NCBI GenBank assembly: GCA_964507445.1
Contig: CAZDQF010000013.1
Span: forward strand, 80,352-144,351
Direction: 5' to 3'
Source of the DNA: GCA-2683135 sp964507445
GTDB taxonomy: Bacteria; Planctomycetota; GCA-002687715
Length of the DNA: 64,000 nt
Shown piece by piece: positions 23,807 to 32,708 of this stretch. Both the position numbers and the translations under genes were made by a program. Within the stretch, counting starts at the first letter, position 1. The number at the start of each line of letters is the position of its first letter. The notes below the pieces were generated by a model that worked only from the letters and a program-made list of their open reading frames with translations, was not told the DNA's origin and searched no databases.

Positions 23807-24511
23807 ATGGGCGTTCGCCGGTCGGATATCTGGATCCTCGTGGGGCTGGTGGGCTTCGCGTTCCTGTTCGTGGTGGGCGCCACCTGGATGGGCTCCCAGA
23901 AGCGCGCCCGGTATCGTCTCGAGCCCTTGCCCGCCCTGAGCCCGTCGGAGTCGGAGCTGGTCCGTCGTCTGGGGCTCCTGACGCCCCGCTTCCCTGGGGC
24001 GGTGCGGTGGTTGGAGGCGGGAGACGTGACAGCCCGGGGTACGGTGGAGCGAGGGCTGGCGTCCCAGACCTCGGAGGCGGCGGTGGTGTTGCTGCTCCAG
24101 GGGCGGACCGCGGAGGCCGCGTCGCTTGTCCGCCGGGGGCTCGAGTCCCAGCCGGAGGACCCGGGGCTGGGGCTGGCCCTGGGGCTCATCCTGGAGGCCG
24201 ACGGGGATCAGGGCGCCGCGGAGTCGGCTTACCAGGTGGCGCAGCAGGCGTCGTCGGACGACCTGGATCTGCTCTACCGGCTGGCTCAGGTCAGTCTCGA
24301 GCGAGGTCGCAGCGGCCCGGCCCTCGCGTACGCGGAGCGCCTGGTGGAGCTGGCGCCGCGCCAGCCTGAAGCTCAGCGCGTGCTGGGGTTCTGTTGCCTC
24401 GCGAGCCTCGACGTCGGTCGCGCCAAGCGGGCGTTCCTGGACGTGCTGCAGCTGCTGCCGGGAGACGAGGATGCCCAGGCCAGGGTCAAGTTCCTGGACG
24501 GGTCCAGGTGA
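23807..24511 (+). CDS. Membrane-anchored TPR protein
   Basis: The 234-residue product has an N-terminal membrane helix (about 8-29), a basic junction, and a helical domain with TPR-like units from about residue 85 onward: AAVVLLLQGRTAEAASLVRRGLESQPEDPGLGLALG, then a unit around DLDLLYRLAQVSLERGRSGPALAY, then PEAQRVLGFCCLASLDVGRAKRAF. TPR units mediate protein-protein contacts; no enzymatic motif is present. It is probably co-transcribed with the methyltransferase and is followed by a strong terminator at 24542-24577. Confidence 0.75.
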   Translation: MGVRRSDIWILVGLVGFAFLFVVGATWMGSQKRARYRLEPLPALSPSESELVRRLGLLTPRFPGAVRWLEAGDVTARGTVERGLASQTSEAAVVLLLQGRTAEAASLVRRGLESQPEDPGLGLALGLILEADGDQGAAESAYQVAQQASSDDLDLLYRLAQVSLERGRSGPALAYAERLVELAPRQPEAQRVLGFCCLASLDVGRAKRAFLDVLQLLPGDEDAQARVKFLDGSR

Positions 24512-24541
24512 CCGAGCGGGTCCGCGCCCGGGTGCCAATGA

Positions 24542-24577
24542 GAAACGGGCGGGCGCTTGTGGGCGCCCGCCCGTTTC
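24542..24577. terminator. Strong bidirectional intrinsic-type terminator
   Basis: A perfect 15-bp stem (GAAACGGGCGGGCGC / GCGCCCGCCCGTTTC) encloses a 6-nt loop. It lies between the converging TPR gene (stop at 24511) and protease gene (stop at 24597). The A/T bases at the stem ends supply short T-rich tails in both directions. It is the best terminator candidate in the window. Confidence 0.8.
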
Positions 24578-24596
24578 CTCAGGTCCTCTCCCGGGC

Positions 24597-26864
24597 TCAG
24601 GGGTTGAGGGTCGTGCGCACCACGTTCGTGGTGCCGAGGAGCCCGAAGGACGACGTGAGCGCCAGCCCCTGCCCGTCCGCGGTCATGCCGATGAAGGCAT
24701 TCAGGGTGCCCGGAGGCAGCACGAACGGCGAGTTGGGGAAGGCGAAGGACGGCGCCGGCAGCACCCAGTGGAACAGGTTGCCCGGGGCGGCGGGGGACAT
24801 GAGGCTGACGAAGGTCTGGGTGTCGGCGTTGATGCCGTAGATGTTGCCCATGCCCACCGGCAGGGAGGTGTTGAAGCTGAACAGGGTGAAGCCCTGGGCG
24901 GTGCCCGCCGGGACGTTCTGCAGATCACAGAGGAGATCACCGCCGCTGCTGGTGAGGGTCAGGGAGAACTGGTTGTCCGGCTGGATGTCGATGTCGTCCA
25001 CCAGGTGCCCGTCCGTGCCCAGGGTGAAGTTGTCGTACTGACGCCAGATGACCCGGAAGGTGCTGGTGATGGCGACGCCGTTGGCGGCGGCCGCTTGATC
25101 CAGGTCGATGGTGTACTGGGTCCAGGTGCCGGAGATGAACGTGCCGGTGTGAGCCTGGACCAGGGCTTCGTTGGCGCCGTCGCTGATCCACAGCCCGTCC
25201 TGGGGGTGGTCCTCGTCGCTGGTCTCCTTGATCCAGTAGGTGAGGGTCGCTCCGCCGGCGGCGGCGAGGTCGATGACCAGGATGGCGTCGTTCTCGACGT
25301 AGTTGCCGTCGGTGTTGGAGGCGAGGGTGAGAGCGTTGCCGCCGGAGTTGGGGGAGACGGGGCCGCTCTGGCCGGCCGCGATGGCGCCGAAGCTGTTGGT
25401 GCTGGAGAACACCCAGCCGCTCGCGCCCTGGGACGGGAGCCCCGCGTTGAAGTCCTCGGAGACCGGCAGGGTGGCCGCCGTGAGCGTGGAGACGGTCACG
25501 TAGTTGGGCATGGTCACCGTGTCCGTGCCCTGGGCGTTGGAGACCGTGAGGCTGACCGTGTAGCTACCCGGCGTGTTGTAGATGTAGCTGGGGTTGGCCT
25601 GGGTCGAGTCCGTGATGCCGTCGCCGTTCAGGTCCCATGCCCAGTTGCTGACGCCGCCGGTGCTGGTGTCGGTGAAGGAGATGGCGCTGCCCTGCAGGAC
25701 GTTGGGGTTGGAGGAGGTGAAGCTGGCGGTGGGGGCCACGGGCGTGGCGCAGACGCCGGACGGAGGCGTCGGCCCGCCGGAGGACGCCCAGAGTGACTGG
25801 AAGGCGGGGAGGGTGAGGCTGGTGCCCCAGTTGTTGCCGCCCGTGGAGGAGCAGCCGCCGTGGGTGTGGATGCCGACCGCGAGTCCGGAGATGTCGCAGA
25901 TGACCGGAGAGCCGGAGTTGCCCCCGGTGGTGTCGGCGTTGTAGCCGAGGCCGGTGCCGCCGCCGCCGGTGGTGACGTAGACGCCGGCGTGGGTCTTGTT
26001 GACCACGTTCCAGGTGGGCGAGACGGGGGAGCTGGTGCTGCCGTAGCCGGTGATGCGGATGGGGTCGTTGACCTGCGGGATGAAGAACCCGAGGGTGAAG
26101 TGGCCGTACAGCTGGGAGGGCCACTGTCCCTGGGCGTTGGTCGCGACGGTGGTCACCGCGTAGTCGTTGCCGATGCCGCTGCCGGTGCCGCCCAGGTTGG
26201 TGATGGGCCACTGGCGGTTGGAGGGCGGGTGCTGGGCGCCGCCGCCGCCGGTGGACAGGGGCACCTCCGCCTCGGCGACGCCGAACGTGCCGGTGCAGTG
26301 GCCGGCGGAGAGGAGATGGTTGGTCGGACTGGCGGCCCAGATGGTGCAGCCGCCGCCGCTCCCCGTGGGGCTGCTCACGGCCCGCATGGCGCGCCAGTCC
26401 GTGGACAGGACGCGATCATCCGTGGGGCCACAGATGGTGTTGTGGAAGCCGAGGGAGCCCTGGGCGCCGGCGATGAGATCGCGGATGGCGAACGACGCGG
26501 TGGAGCCCGGATTGACCCAGAGCTTCACGGTCACGCTCTCACCGTTGAAGTAGGCGGAGGTGTTGCTCCACTTCTGCAGCTCGCTCGGGTACTGCTCCTG
26601 GGTGTTGCCGTCCCAGTTGGAGATGATCTGGATGCAGTCCTCGGGGCCGAGCACGACGTTGTCGAACTTCAGGCGCAGGGACGTGGCCCCGGGGATGTTG
26701 ACCTGGTGGACATCCATCACCTGGCGCATGGAAGTGCTGTTGGTGTGGGAGCCGGAGGCGTAGGAGTAGGACCACCACACGTACTCACCCGTGGACGGTT
26801 GGGCGATGGCGGTACCGGCCAGGGCCATGAGGGTCAGGATGCAGGTGAACTTGGTGTTGAACAT
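24597..26864 (-). CDS. Secreted trypsin-like serine protease with PKD domain and planctomycete-type C-terminal tail
   Basis: This 755-residue extracellular protein has a signal peptide (1-21, ending TAIAQ) and an N-terminal beta domain (22-145) resembling a CUB-like or galactose-binding sandwich. The trypsin-fold domain (about 150-360) has the triad H189 (LSAGHC), D234 (GNDYAV) and S317 (TGGNSGSP). A PKD domain (376-459; ISFTDTSTGGVSNWAWDLNGDG) is followed by a MAM/jelly-roll-like segment (465-640) and a C-terminal domain of about 110 residues ending NVVRTTLNP. The final domain resembles that of the protein at 45546-46661. It is encoded leftward, alone, with a possible promoter upstream (TTGCGT, 17-bp spacer, TTAACA on the minus strand near 26960-26995). 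It likely degrades extracellular protein. Confidence 0.9.
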   Translation of the reverse strand: MFNTKFTCILTLMALAGTAIAQPSTGEYVWWSYSYASGSHTNSTSMRQVMDVHQVNIPGATSLRLKFDNVVLGPEDCIQIISNWDGNTQEQYPSELQKWSNTSAYFNGESVTVKLWVNPGSTASFAIRDLIAGAQGSLGFHNTICGPTDDRVLSTDWRAMRAVSSPTGSGGGCTIWAASPTNHLLSAGHCTGTFGVAEAEVPLSTGGGGAQHPPSNRQWPITNLGGTGSGIGNDYAVTTVATNAQGQWPSQLYGHFTLGFFIPQVNDPIRITGYGSTSSPVSPTWNVVNKTHAGVYVTTGGGGTGLGYNADTTGGNSGSPVICDISGLAVGIHTHGGCSSTGGNNWGTSLTLPAFQSLWASSGGPTPPSGVCATPVAPTASFTSSNPNVLQGSAISFTDTSTGGVSNWAWDLNGDGITDSTQANPSYIYNTPGSYTVSLTVSNAQGTDTVTMPNYVTVSTLTAATLPVSEDFNAGLPSQGASGWVFSSTNSFGAIAAGQSGPVSPNSGGNALTLASNTDGNYVENDAILVIDLAAAGGATLTYWIKETSDEDHPQDGLWISDGANEALVQAHTGTFISGTWTQYTIDLDQAAAANGVAITSTFRVIWRQYDNFTLGTDGHLVDDIDIQPDNQFSLTLTSSGGDLLCDLQNVPAGTAQGFTLFSFNTSLPVGMGNIYGINADTQTFVSLMSPAAPGNLFHWVLPAPSFAFPNSPFVLPPGTLNAFIGMTADGQGLALTSSFGLLGTTNVVRTTLNP

Positions 26865-26985
26865 CGACGATTCTCGGTGCAGGCGCAGGGCGCCATGGAG
26901 TTGCGAACGGCGACAATGTGGGCTTGGAACCTCGGAGGAGGGGGGCCCTCCACGCCCTATCGATGTTAAAGAGGTGGCGCCGCCC

Positions 26986-27003
26986 GACGCAAGAGAATGC
27001 GTC
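26986..27003. repeat. Short inverted repeat in the intergenic region upstream of the protease gene
   Basis: GACGCA and TGCGTC flank a 6-nt AT-rich centre (agagaa). It lies 14 nt past the stop of the membrane-protein gene and overlaps the candidate -35 of the protease promoter. It could be a weak transcript-end hairpin or an operator; six base pairs is little evidence. Confidence 0.25.
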
Positions 27004-27017
27004 AGGATGAGGCCAAT

Positions 27018-28523
27018 TCAGCGCCGGGGGGCGATAATGATGGCTTCGATGCGGCCTTTTCGCCTCAGATAGCGGGTCCCGGGCAGCGCCACGAACCGGT
27101 CCGCCACGGCCCATCGGGGCTGCTGAGCTTCGTCCGTCAGCAGGCTCCCATCGTGCACGAACCGATCCTCCACCGCGACGATCGCTGCGCCCGGGTTCTG
27201 CGCCGACAGCTGCCCCAGGTGCTGGATCTTGGCCTCCAGGGACATGTTGACGGCGCTGTTGCGGGTGGGGAGTCCGCGGACCCGGAAGCCGACTCGCGGT
27301 CGGTGGGAGAGCGGCACCCACAGCTGCTCCTGGTAGACCGACCCGGCGGCGACGGCCCGGTCCATGAGCCGGGACAGGCTTCGGTCACGGAGGTCCCACG
27401 TGTGCTCTCCGTGTCCGAAGACGACGGACGCCGTGGCGACGACGCAGACGGCCGCTCCGGTGGCCAAGCGGAATCGCGAGAGGCGCTCCGCGCCTCGAGT
27501 CAGGGAGGCCATGCACCAGCACGCGACGCAAACGGGCACGATCCACCATTCGAAGTTCTGCGGCTCGAACCAGACGTAGAACGGAGCACGGAACAGGAGA
27601 ACGAGACCGAGGAACGGCAGCACCCCGCTGGTCCTCTGGTCGCCGCGGAGCACCACCCCCATGGTCCCCAGCGCCGCCAGGAACCCCAGGGCCACGGCGA
27701 GGTTCGCGGTCGTGTCCTCGGTGATGAACCCCACCACCAGGATGCTCAGGGCGCCGAGGTGCAGGCGCCAGGACTCCGAGCCCATGCTGCCTCCGGTGAC
27801 CGACCAGTGGCCCTCCGGCTGCATGGCGGACGTGTGCAGCATCCAGGTCCGGAACGGCGTGCCTGGATCACAGCAGGCCCAGGTGGCGGCGAAGGCCGCC
27901 AGGGTGACCCCGCCCGTGACCCCGAGCCAGCGCCCCAGGGCCATGGCCCGTCCCGCCGCCGGCAGTCGGCGGCCCAGCACCCAGGTCCAGGCGGGCACCA
28001 GCAGGAGGTTGTCCTGACGGCAGAGCAGGGCGAACACCACGGCGGCGCCCACGAGGCGGGCGCGCTTGGTGGGATCGAACGCCATGGCCGTGGCGAGCAC
28101 GGCGCCCGCCGCCCCGAGGAGCACGTTCTCTCCTGTGCCGGCTTCGATCCAGAATCCCCGGGTGGCTGCGAGGGGCGCGAGGAGCAGGAGCCCGGCCCAC
28201 CATCGACGCCCCGCGGCGAGCACCGTCAGGGCCGCGACGAGCGCTGCCCCGAGGGCGGACATGGTCTTCACGGCGTGGTGTCCGGGACGGTCGATCCCCA
28301 CAGCCTCGAGGCAGACCGTGAGGCCGTTGGCTCCCAGGTGGAAGAGGATGTGGTGGGCGTTGATGTCTCTCCAGGGGGTCAGCTCGCACGCCGCCGCGTT
28401 GGTCAGGGCGTCGTTGATGGCGTACGCGGCGTCGCTCTCCACGCCGAAGATCCAGTAGCTCGCGGCGAAGACGAGGCAGCCCGTGATGATGGCCGCGACG
28501 CGGGGAGAGCCGTACGTGTCCAT
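27018..28523 (-). CDS. Multi-pass membrane protein, possible GT-C-type glycosyltransferase
   Basis: The 501-residue protein (ATG at 28523) has about ten to eleven hydrophobic segments up to residue ~385, then a soluble C-terminal domain of about 115 residues. The first extracytoplasmic loop contains acidic residues (FGVESDAAYAINDAL) and a His pair (DINAHHILFHLGANG). That layout resembles GT-C or PMT-type enzymes that use polyprenyl-phosphate sugars. I cannot identify the catalytic Asp/Glu with confidence, so the enzymatic role is a suggestion. It lies 55 bp downstream of the ABC-F gene on the same strand. An in-frame extension upstream of 28523 overlaps the ABC-F coding region and is rejected. 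Confidence 0.7.
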   Translation of the reverse strand: MDTYGSPRVAAIITGCLVFAASYWIFGVESDAAYAINDALTNAAACELTPWRDINAHHILFHLGANGLTVCLEAVGIDRPGHHAVKTMSALGAALVAALTVLAAGRRWWAGLLLLAPLAATRGFWIEAGTGENVLLGAAGAVLATAMAFDPTKRARLVGAAVVFALLCRQDNLLLVPAWTWVLGRRLPAAGRAMALGRWLGVTGGVTLAAFAATWACCDPGTPFRTWMLHTSAMQPEGHWSVTGGSMGSESWRLHLGALSILVVGFITEDTTANLAVALGFLAALGTMGVVLRGDQRTSGVLPFLGLVLLFRAPFYVWFEPQNFEWWIVPVCVACWCMASLTRGAERLSRFRLATGAAVCVVATASVVFGHGEHTWDLRDRSLSRLMDRAVAAGSVYQEQLWVPLSHRPRVGFRVRGLPTRNSAVNMSLEAKIQHLGQLSAQNPGAAIVAVEDRFVHDGSLLTDEAQQPRWAVADRFVALPGTRYLRRKGRIEAIIIAPRR

Positions 28524-28578
28524 GGGCCGCAAGCCTAACCCGTCGGGAGAGAGGACACTGGAACTCGAGGAGCCCGGT

Positions 28579-30549
28579 TCACTCGGTGGAGAGCTGGGAT
28601 GAGGCCTGCTCCCACTCCTCGTACAGGGACTCGAGTCGGGCGCACTGCTCCTTGAGCGCCTCCGCCAGCTCCTGGGCCCGGTCCAGGTCACCGCCGTCTC
28701 CGTAGGCCTGCTCCAGCTCCGATTCCAGCCCGCCCTTGATCGTCTCCGCCTCCTCGATGGCCTTCTCCAGGCGGGCCACCTGATTGCTGAGCCGCCGCCG
28801 TTCCTTCTCCGCTGCCTTCTTCTTCTCCCGCTCCGCGATGCGGGTCTGCTTGTCCAGCTCCTGCCGCCCGGCCTCCTTGCGGGAGTGGAGGGAGAGGGCG
28901 CCGCTCCGCCGCTCCGCCGCGGCCGTGTGGTGGTGATGCCACCACTCTTCGAAGTTGCCGCGGAACGGGACCAGCTTCCGGTCCTTGAGCTCCACCACCG
29001 TGTCGACGATGCGATCCAGGAAATAGCGGTCGTGGCTGATCACCAGCAGGGTCCCGGAGTACTCCTCCAGCATCTGCTCCAGCTGCTCGCAGGCCTGGAT
29101 GTCGAGGTGGTTGGTGGGCTCATCCAGCATCAGCAGGTTGGCTTCTTCATGCACCAGCCGCGCTAGCTGGAGCCGGCTCTTCTCTCCACCGGACAGGGTG
29201 GCCACTTCGCGGTCCAGGTCCTCGCGGGTGAACAGGAAGCGGTGGAGCAGCTCCGTAGCGGCCTGATAGAGCAGGCCGGTGCGCTCCTGCATCCAGTCGA
29301 CGATGGAGTCGCCGGGGTTCATCACCTCCTGGTGGATCTGGTTGTAGTCGCCGATCCTGACCGCCTTGCCCGTGCGCAGGGTGGGGTTCTCCCAGTCGCC
29401 GTGCTCCAGGATGTGGCGGAACAGGGTGGTCTTGCCGGACCCGTTGGGGCCGACCAGGGCGAGGCGGTTTCCAGCGGAGACCTCGAGGTTGGCGTCATCC
29501 AGGAGCACGCGGTCGCCGATGACGCAGCGGAAGTCCTTGATCCGCAGCGCGATCTCGCCGTGTCTCGGTCCGCTCTGGAGACGGGCGTGGAAGCGTTGCT
29601 CGCCGTCGTCCGGTCGCTCCACCTTGTCCATCTGCTCGATGCGTTTGAGCATGGCCTTGGCGCGTTTCGCCTGCCCCGGATCGTCATAGGCCCTGGCCAT
29701 GTCTCGCAGCCGCCGTGCCTGGAACTGGAGCCGCCGGATCACCCGCTGCTGGTTCTTCCACTGCCGCTCCTGGAGCTCCAGGGCGTCCGCCTTCTGCTGT
29801 TGCCAGTCCGTGAAGTTGCCCGTCCAGCGGGTCACCTCCCCCCGGCCCACCTCCCAGATCTCACCGACCGCGACATCCAGGAGATGGCGGTTGTGACTGA
29901 CCATGATGACCGCCTGATCGGATTGACGGAGCCAGCGCACGAACCACTCCAGACCATCCAGGTCCAGGTGGTTGGTGGGTTCATCCAGCAGGATGAGATC
30001 GGGCTCAGCCAGCAGGACCCGGGCCAGACCGATGATGTTCTTCTCGCCGCCCGAGAAGCGGCCGATGGGCTGATCCCACGCGTCCTCCGGGAGCCCCAGG
30101 CCGGAGAGCACGGACGCGATCCGCTGCTCCACCGTGTAGCCGCCGCTGACCCGCTGTTCTTCGTGCAGCCGGTCGAGCTTCTGAAGCAGGCTCTCCTGAG
30201 CCGAGGGGTCGTGGGTCTCCGCCAGCTGCTCCTCGATGCGGTGGATGCGTTGTTGGCGGGAGCGCTGTTCGCTGAACACCCGGAGCATCTCATGGCGGAC
30301 CGTGGTCTCGGAGTCCCGCACCAGCTCCTGTTCCTGGTAGGCGACCTTCAGGCCCTTCTGACGGTGGATCGCGCCGACGGCGCCGGTCAGCTCGTCGGCC
30401 ATGAGCTTGAGCAGGGTGCTCTTGCCGGTCCCGTTCTGACCGACCACGCCGATCTTGCGCCCCGGCTCCACCTCCGCGCGGACACCTTCCAGGAGGAGGG
30501 GGCCTCCCTCGTAGCGAAACGACAGGTCCTCGATGGTGATGAGGGCCAT
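28579..30549 (-). CDS. ABC-F family ATPase (Uup-like)
   Basis: This 656-residue soluble protein has two ABC ATPase domains in tandem without membrane segments. Walker A motifs are GQNGTGKST (37-45) and GPNGSGKTT, signatures FSGGEKN and LSGGEKS, and Walker B motifs ILLDEPTNHLD and LMLDEPTNHLD. The interdomain linker (about 235-320) is the charged P-site tRNA-interaction motif of ABC-F proteins. A C-terminal Lys/Glu-rich coiled coil (about 545-655) points to the Uup/ElfA-like subgroup. ABC-F proteins bind the ribosomal E site and relieve stalled or problematic translation. The ATG at 30549 has GAGGGGG upstream and lies 7 nt after the stop of the fRMsr-like gene, so the two are co-transcribed. 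Confidence 0.93.
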   Translation of the reverse strand: MALITIEDLSFRYEGGPLLLEGVRAEVEPGRKIGVVGQNGTGKSTLLKLMADELTGAVGAIHRQKGLKVAYQEQELVRDSETTVRHEMLRVFSEQRSRQQRIHRIEEQLAETHDPSAQESLLQKLDRLHEEQRVSGGYTVEQRIASVLSGLGLPEDAWDQPIGRFSGGEKNIIGLARVLLAEPDLILLDEPTNHLDLDGLEWFVRWLRQSDQAVIMVSHNRHLLDVAVGEIWEVGRGEVTRWTGNFTDWQQQKADALELQERQWKNQQRVIRRLQFQARRLRDMARAYDDPGQAKRAKAMLKRIEQMDKVERPDDGEQRFHARLQSGPRHGEIALRIKDFRCVIGDRVLLDDANLEVSAGNRLALVGPNGSGKTTLFRHILEHGDWENPTLRTGKAVRIGDYNQIHQEVMNPGDSIVDWMQERTGLLYQAATELLHRFLFTREDLDREVATLSGGEKSRLQLARLVHEEANLLMLDEPTNHLDIQACEQLEQMLEEYSGTLLVISHDRYFLDRIVDTVVELKDRKLVPFRGNFEEWWHHHHTAAAERRSGALSLHSRKEAGRQELDKQTRIAEREKKKAAEKERRRLSNQVARLEKAIEEAETIKGGLESELEQAYGDGGDLDRAQELAEALKEQCARLESLYEEWEQASSQLSTE

Positions 30550-30556
30550 CTGGTGA

Positions 30557-31114
30557 TCAGCCCCCTCGAGGCTCCGGGGGATGGACGGCGGAGAGGGTGG
30601 CGAACAGCCGGTCCATGAACGGCCCGTCCTCCGGTTCCAGCGGCTGTGTGGAGTCCAGGTCCCACACGCCGACGGGGAGGCCTCGTCCATCGCGGACCGG
30701 ACAGACGAGCCCCGCGACGGTGCCGAGCCCGGACTCCCCGTCGCATGACACGTACCCGGGCCACTGCGTGACGTCCGTGGCGACCACGGTCTGGTTCATG
30801 AGGATGGCGTCCCAGCACATGCCGGAGGAGCCCAAGTCGCCCGTCCTGTCCAGGGTGGCGCAGACAGGCGGGCCGCAGGCGCCGACCAGCGACAGCTGGT
30901 CCGGCTGATGGCGCATGTAGAAGCCGTTCCACGCCCAGCCGCGGGAGGCCAGCACCCCGTGGATGGCCTCGGCCACGGATGTCCACGGGTCGGATCTCAG
31001 GAGCGTCGGAGCGATCGCGTCCACCAGCGCCCGTTGCTCGTCACGGCGCGGCGGCGGCAGGGAGGGCCCCAGGTCGATGGAGCGATGCATCCACTCGCGG
31101 AATACGGTCGTCAT
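30557..31114 (-). CDS. GAF-domain protein, probable free methionine-(R)-sulfoxide reductase
   Basis: The 185-residue protein is a single GAF domain with the spacing of YebR/MsrC (fRMsr): GACGPPVCATLD, then SSGMCWDAILMNQTVVATDVTQWPG, then YVSCDGESG, then GLPVGVWDLDST. In fRMsr the cysteines before the last conserved block form the redox relay that reduces free Met-R-sulfoxide; cysteines in GMCW and YVSCDGES occupy those places. The usual GVCG is changed to GMCW, so activity is probable but not certain. A plain ligand-binding GAF protein is the alternative. It is the first gene of a leftward pair with the ABC-F gene, and its start lies only 32 bp from the divergent EamA gene. Confidence 0.75.
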   Translation of the reverse strand: MTTVFREWMHRSIDLGPSLPPPRRDEQRALVDAIAPTLLRSDPWTSVAEAIHGVLASRGWAWNGFYMRHQPDQLSLVGACGPPVCATLDRTGDLGSSGMCWDAILMNQTVVATDVTQWPGYVSCDGESGLGTVAGLVCPVRDGRGLPVGVWDLDSTQPLEPEDGPFMDRLFATLSAVHPPEPRGG

Positions 31115-31146
31115 GGCCAGCCCGCTCTTATAACGTCGTGGCGGTC

Positions 31147-32055
31147 ATGGTGCATCCCGTTATCGGATTGAGCGTCGGCGTGCTGGCTATCGCCATGGGG
31201 TCCATCATCATCCGCTTCGCGCAGCACGCGGGGGTCCCGGACCTGGTGGTGGCGGCCTGGCGCCTGGGCGTCGCCGCCGTCTTGCTGCTCCCGCTGGCGT
31301 GGGTCCGGGTGCGGCGGGAGGTCCTCCACATGAGCCGCCGCGACCTGACGCTGATCCTGGTGTCGGCGCTCTTGCTGGCGGTCCACTTCGTGGCCTGGGT
31401 CCGGTCCTTGTCCCTGACGACCCAGACCTCCTCCGTGGTCCTGGTGAGCACCATCCCCGTCTGGGTGGCGCTGGCCTCTCCGTGGACCCTGGGGGAGCGC
31501 GTGTCCGGTCGGGTGGCTTGCGGTGGAGCGCTGGCCATGATCGGCGCCGTGGCCATCACCCTGGCGTCGTCGGGCAGCGGTGACGCCAGCGACCCGTTCA
31601 CGGGCAACCTCCTGGCCCTGGTCGGGGCCTGGGGTTACGGCGGCTACCTGATCGTCGGGCGAGGGGTCCGCTCCCGCATGTCCCTGCTCGCCTACATCAC
31701 GCCCACCTACGGCGTGGCCGCGTGCTTCGTCTTGCTGGCCCTGTTGCTGGTGGGTGAGGACCCGGTCCCGCCGTCGTCCGCGGGGATCGGCTGGTGCGTG
31801 TTGCTGGCGATGCTGCCGCAGTTGATCGGGCACACGGTCCTGAACTGGGCCCTGCGTAGCATGCAGGCCGCCACGGTCTCCATCATCGCCCTGGGCGAGC
31901 CGGTGGGGGCGATCATCCTGGCGGCACCGCTCCTGGGCATCGTGCCTGGTCCGACGGAGCTGGTGGCGTCCCTGGTGGTGTTGGCGGGCATCTGGTGGGC
32001 CGGCCGTGATGCTATGCTCTCCACTTCGGAGGCGCCCTCGAGAGACCAAACATGA
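31147..32055 (+). CDS. EamA/DMT-family transporter
   Basis: The 302-residue protein has ten transmembrane segments in two homologous EamA repeats (about 1-135 and 150-290). The second repeat contains the typical late block SIIALGEPVGAIILAAPLLG, whose Glu-Pro is conserved in this superfamily. Members export amino acids, nucleobases or other metabolites; the substrate cannot be assigned. The start is ATG at 31147, with GTG at 31138 as an alternative. The TGA overlaps the ATG of the next gene (ATGA), so the secreted protein downstream is translationally coupled. Confidence 0.88.
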   Translation: MVHPVIGLSVGVLAIAMGSIIIRFAQHAGVPDLVVAAWRLGVAAVLLLPLAWVRVRREVLHMSRRDLTLILVSALLLAVHFVAWVRSLSLTTQTSSVVLVSTIPVWVALASPWTLGERVSGRVACGGALAMIGAVAITLASSGSGDASDPFTGNLLALVGAWGYGGYLIVGRGVRSRMSLLAYITPTYGVAACFVLLALLLVGEDPVPPSSAGIGWCVLLAMLPQLIGHTVLNWALRSMQAATVSIIALGEPVGAIILAAPLLGIVPGPTELVASLVVLAGIWWAGRDAMLSTSEAPSRDQT

Positions 32056-32687
32056 ATACCCCGATCCTGCGTTCACTGATCCTGCTCCTCGTCGCCACAT
32101 GGTCGTCGGCACCGGCCCAGGTGAGGCCCGCGGTGGAGCCTTACGGCCTCATGGACGTGGAGGTGGCGTACGTGAAGTTCTTCACCACCGACCTCAAGCA
32201 GCTCGAGGCTCGCTTCAGCGGCAAGCTCGGGGAGACCCTGAAGGGGATCACTTGCAGCGACAAGGAGATGTTCCCCCGCTGGAAGGCCAACCAGACCGCG
32301 TATCGGTGGGTCGGCAGCAGCGCCGCGGACGTGAAGCGTCATGTCGTCCGAGAGGTGAAGGTGGCCAAGCTGCTGGAGGGCCTGTTCGACCAGGTGAAGT
32401 CCGGCACCGACTTCGAGGCCCTGGCCAAGGAGAAGGGGCTGTCCTTCCACCGCTACAAGGGCGCGGGCAGTCGAGCCCTGATGGCCCACAAGGACATCGG
32501 TTCGCCGCGGGCGTTGATGATGCTGCGGGCCTCGGGAGCCAGCAAGCTCAGGGCCGGGCAGTTCACCCTCGGCACCATCGTCCCCTACGAGACGCGCACC
32601 AAGGGGGTCTACTGGCCGCGGATCTTCGATGAACCGGGCAACTTCATGGCGCTGTTCCGCCTCATGAAGGTGAAGCCGGCGAAGTAG
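32052..32687 (+). CDS. Secreted protein with a parvulin-like C-terminal pattern
   Basis: The 211-residue product has a signal peptide (1-23, ending APAQ). Residues 105-205 read like a degenerate parvulin segment: VKVAKLLEGLFDQVKSGTDFEALAKEKGL, then KDIGS, then LRAGQFTLGTIVPYETRTKG. The catalytic residues of PpiC-type prolyl isomerases are not clearly present, so this is a resemblance only. Coupling to the EamA transporter by ATGA is unusual for a periplasmic protein and suggests a functional link. A short GGGCC-gtt-GGCCC hairpin starts at the stop codon (32687-32699), between this gene and the convergent thioesterase gene. Confidence 0.7.
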   Translation: MNTPILRSLILLLVATWSSAPAQVRPAVEPYGLMDVEVAYVKFFTTDLKQLEARFSGKLGETLKGITCSDKEMFPRWKANQTAYRWVGSSAADVKRHVVREVKVAKLLEGLFDQVKSGTDFEALAKEKGLSFHRYKGAGSRALMAHKDIGSPRALMMLRASGASKLRAGQFTLGTIVPYETRTKGVYWPRIFDEPGNFMALFRLMKVKPAK

Positions 32688-32708
32688 GGCCGTTGGCCCT
32701 GGCGCGGC

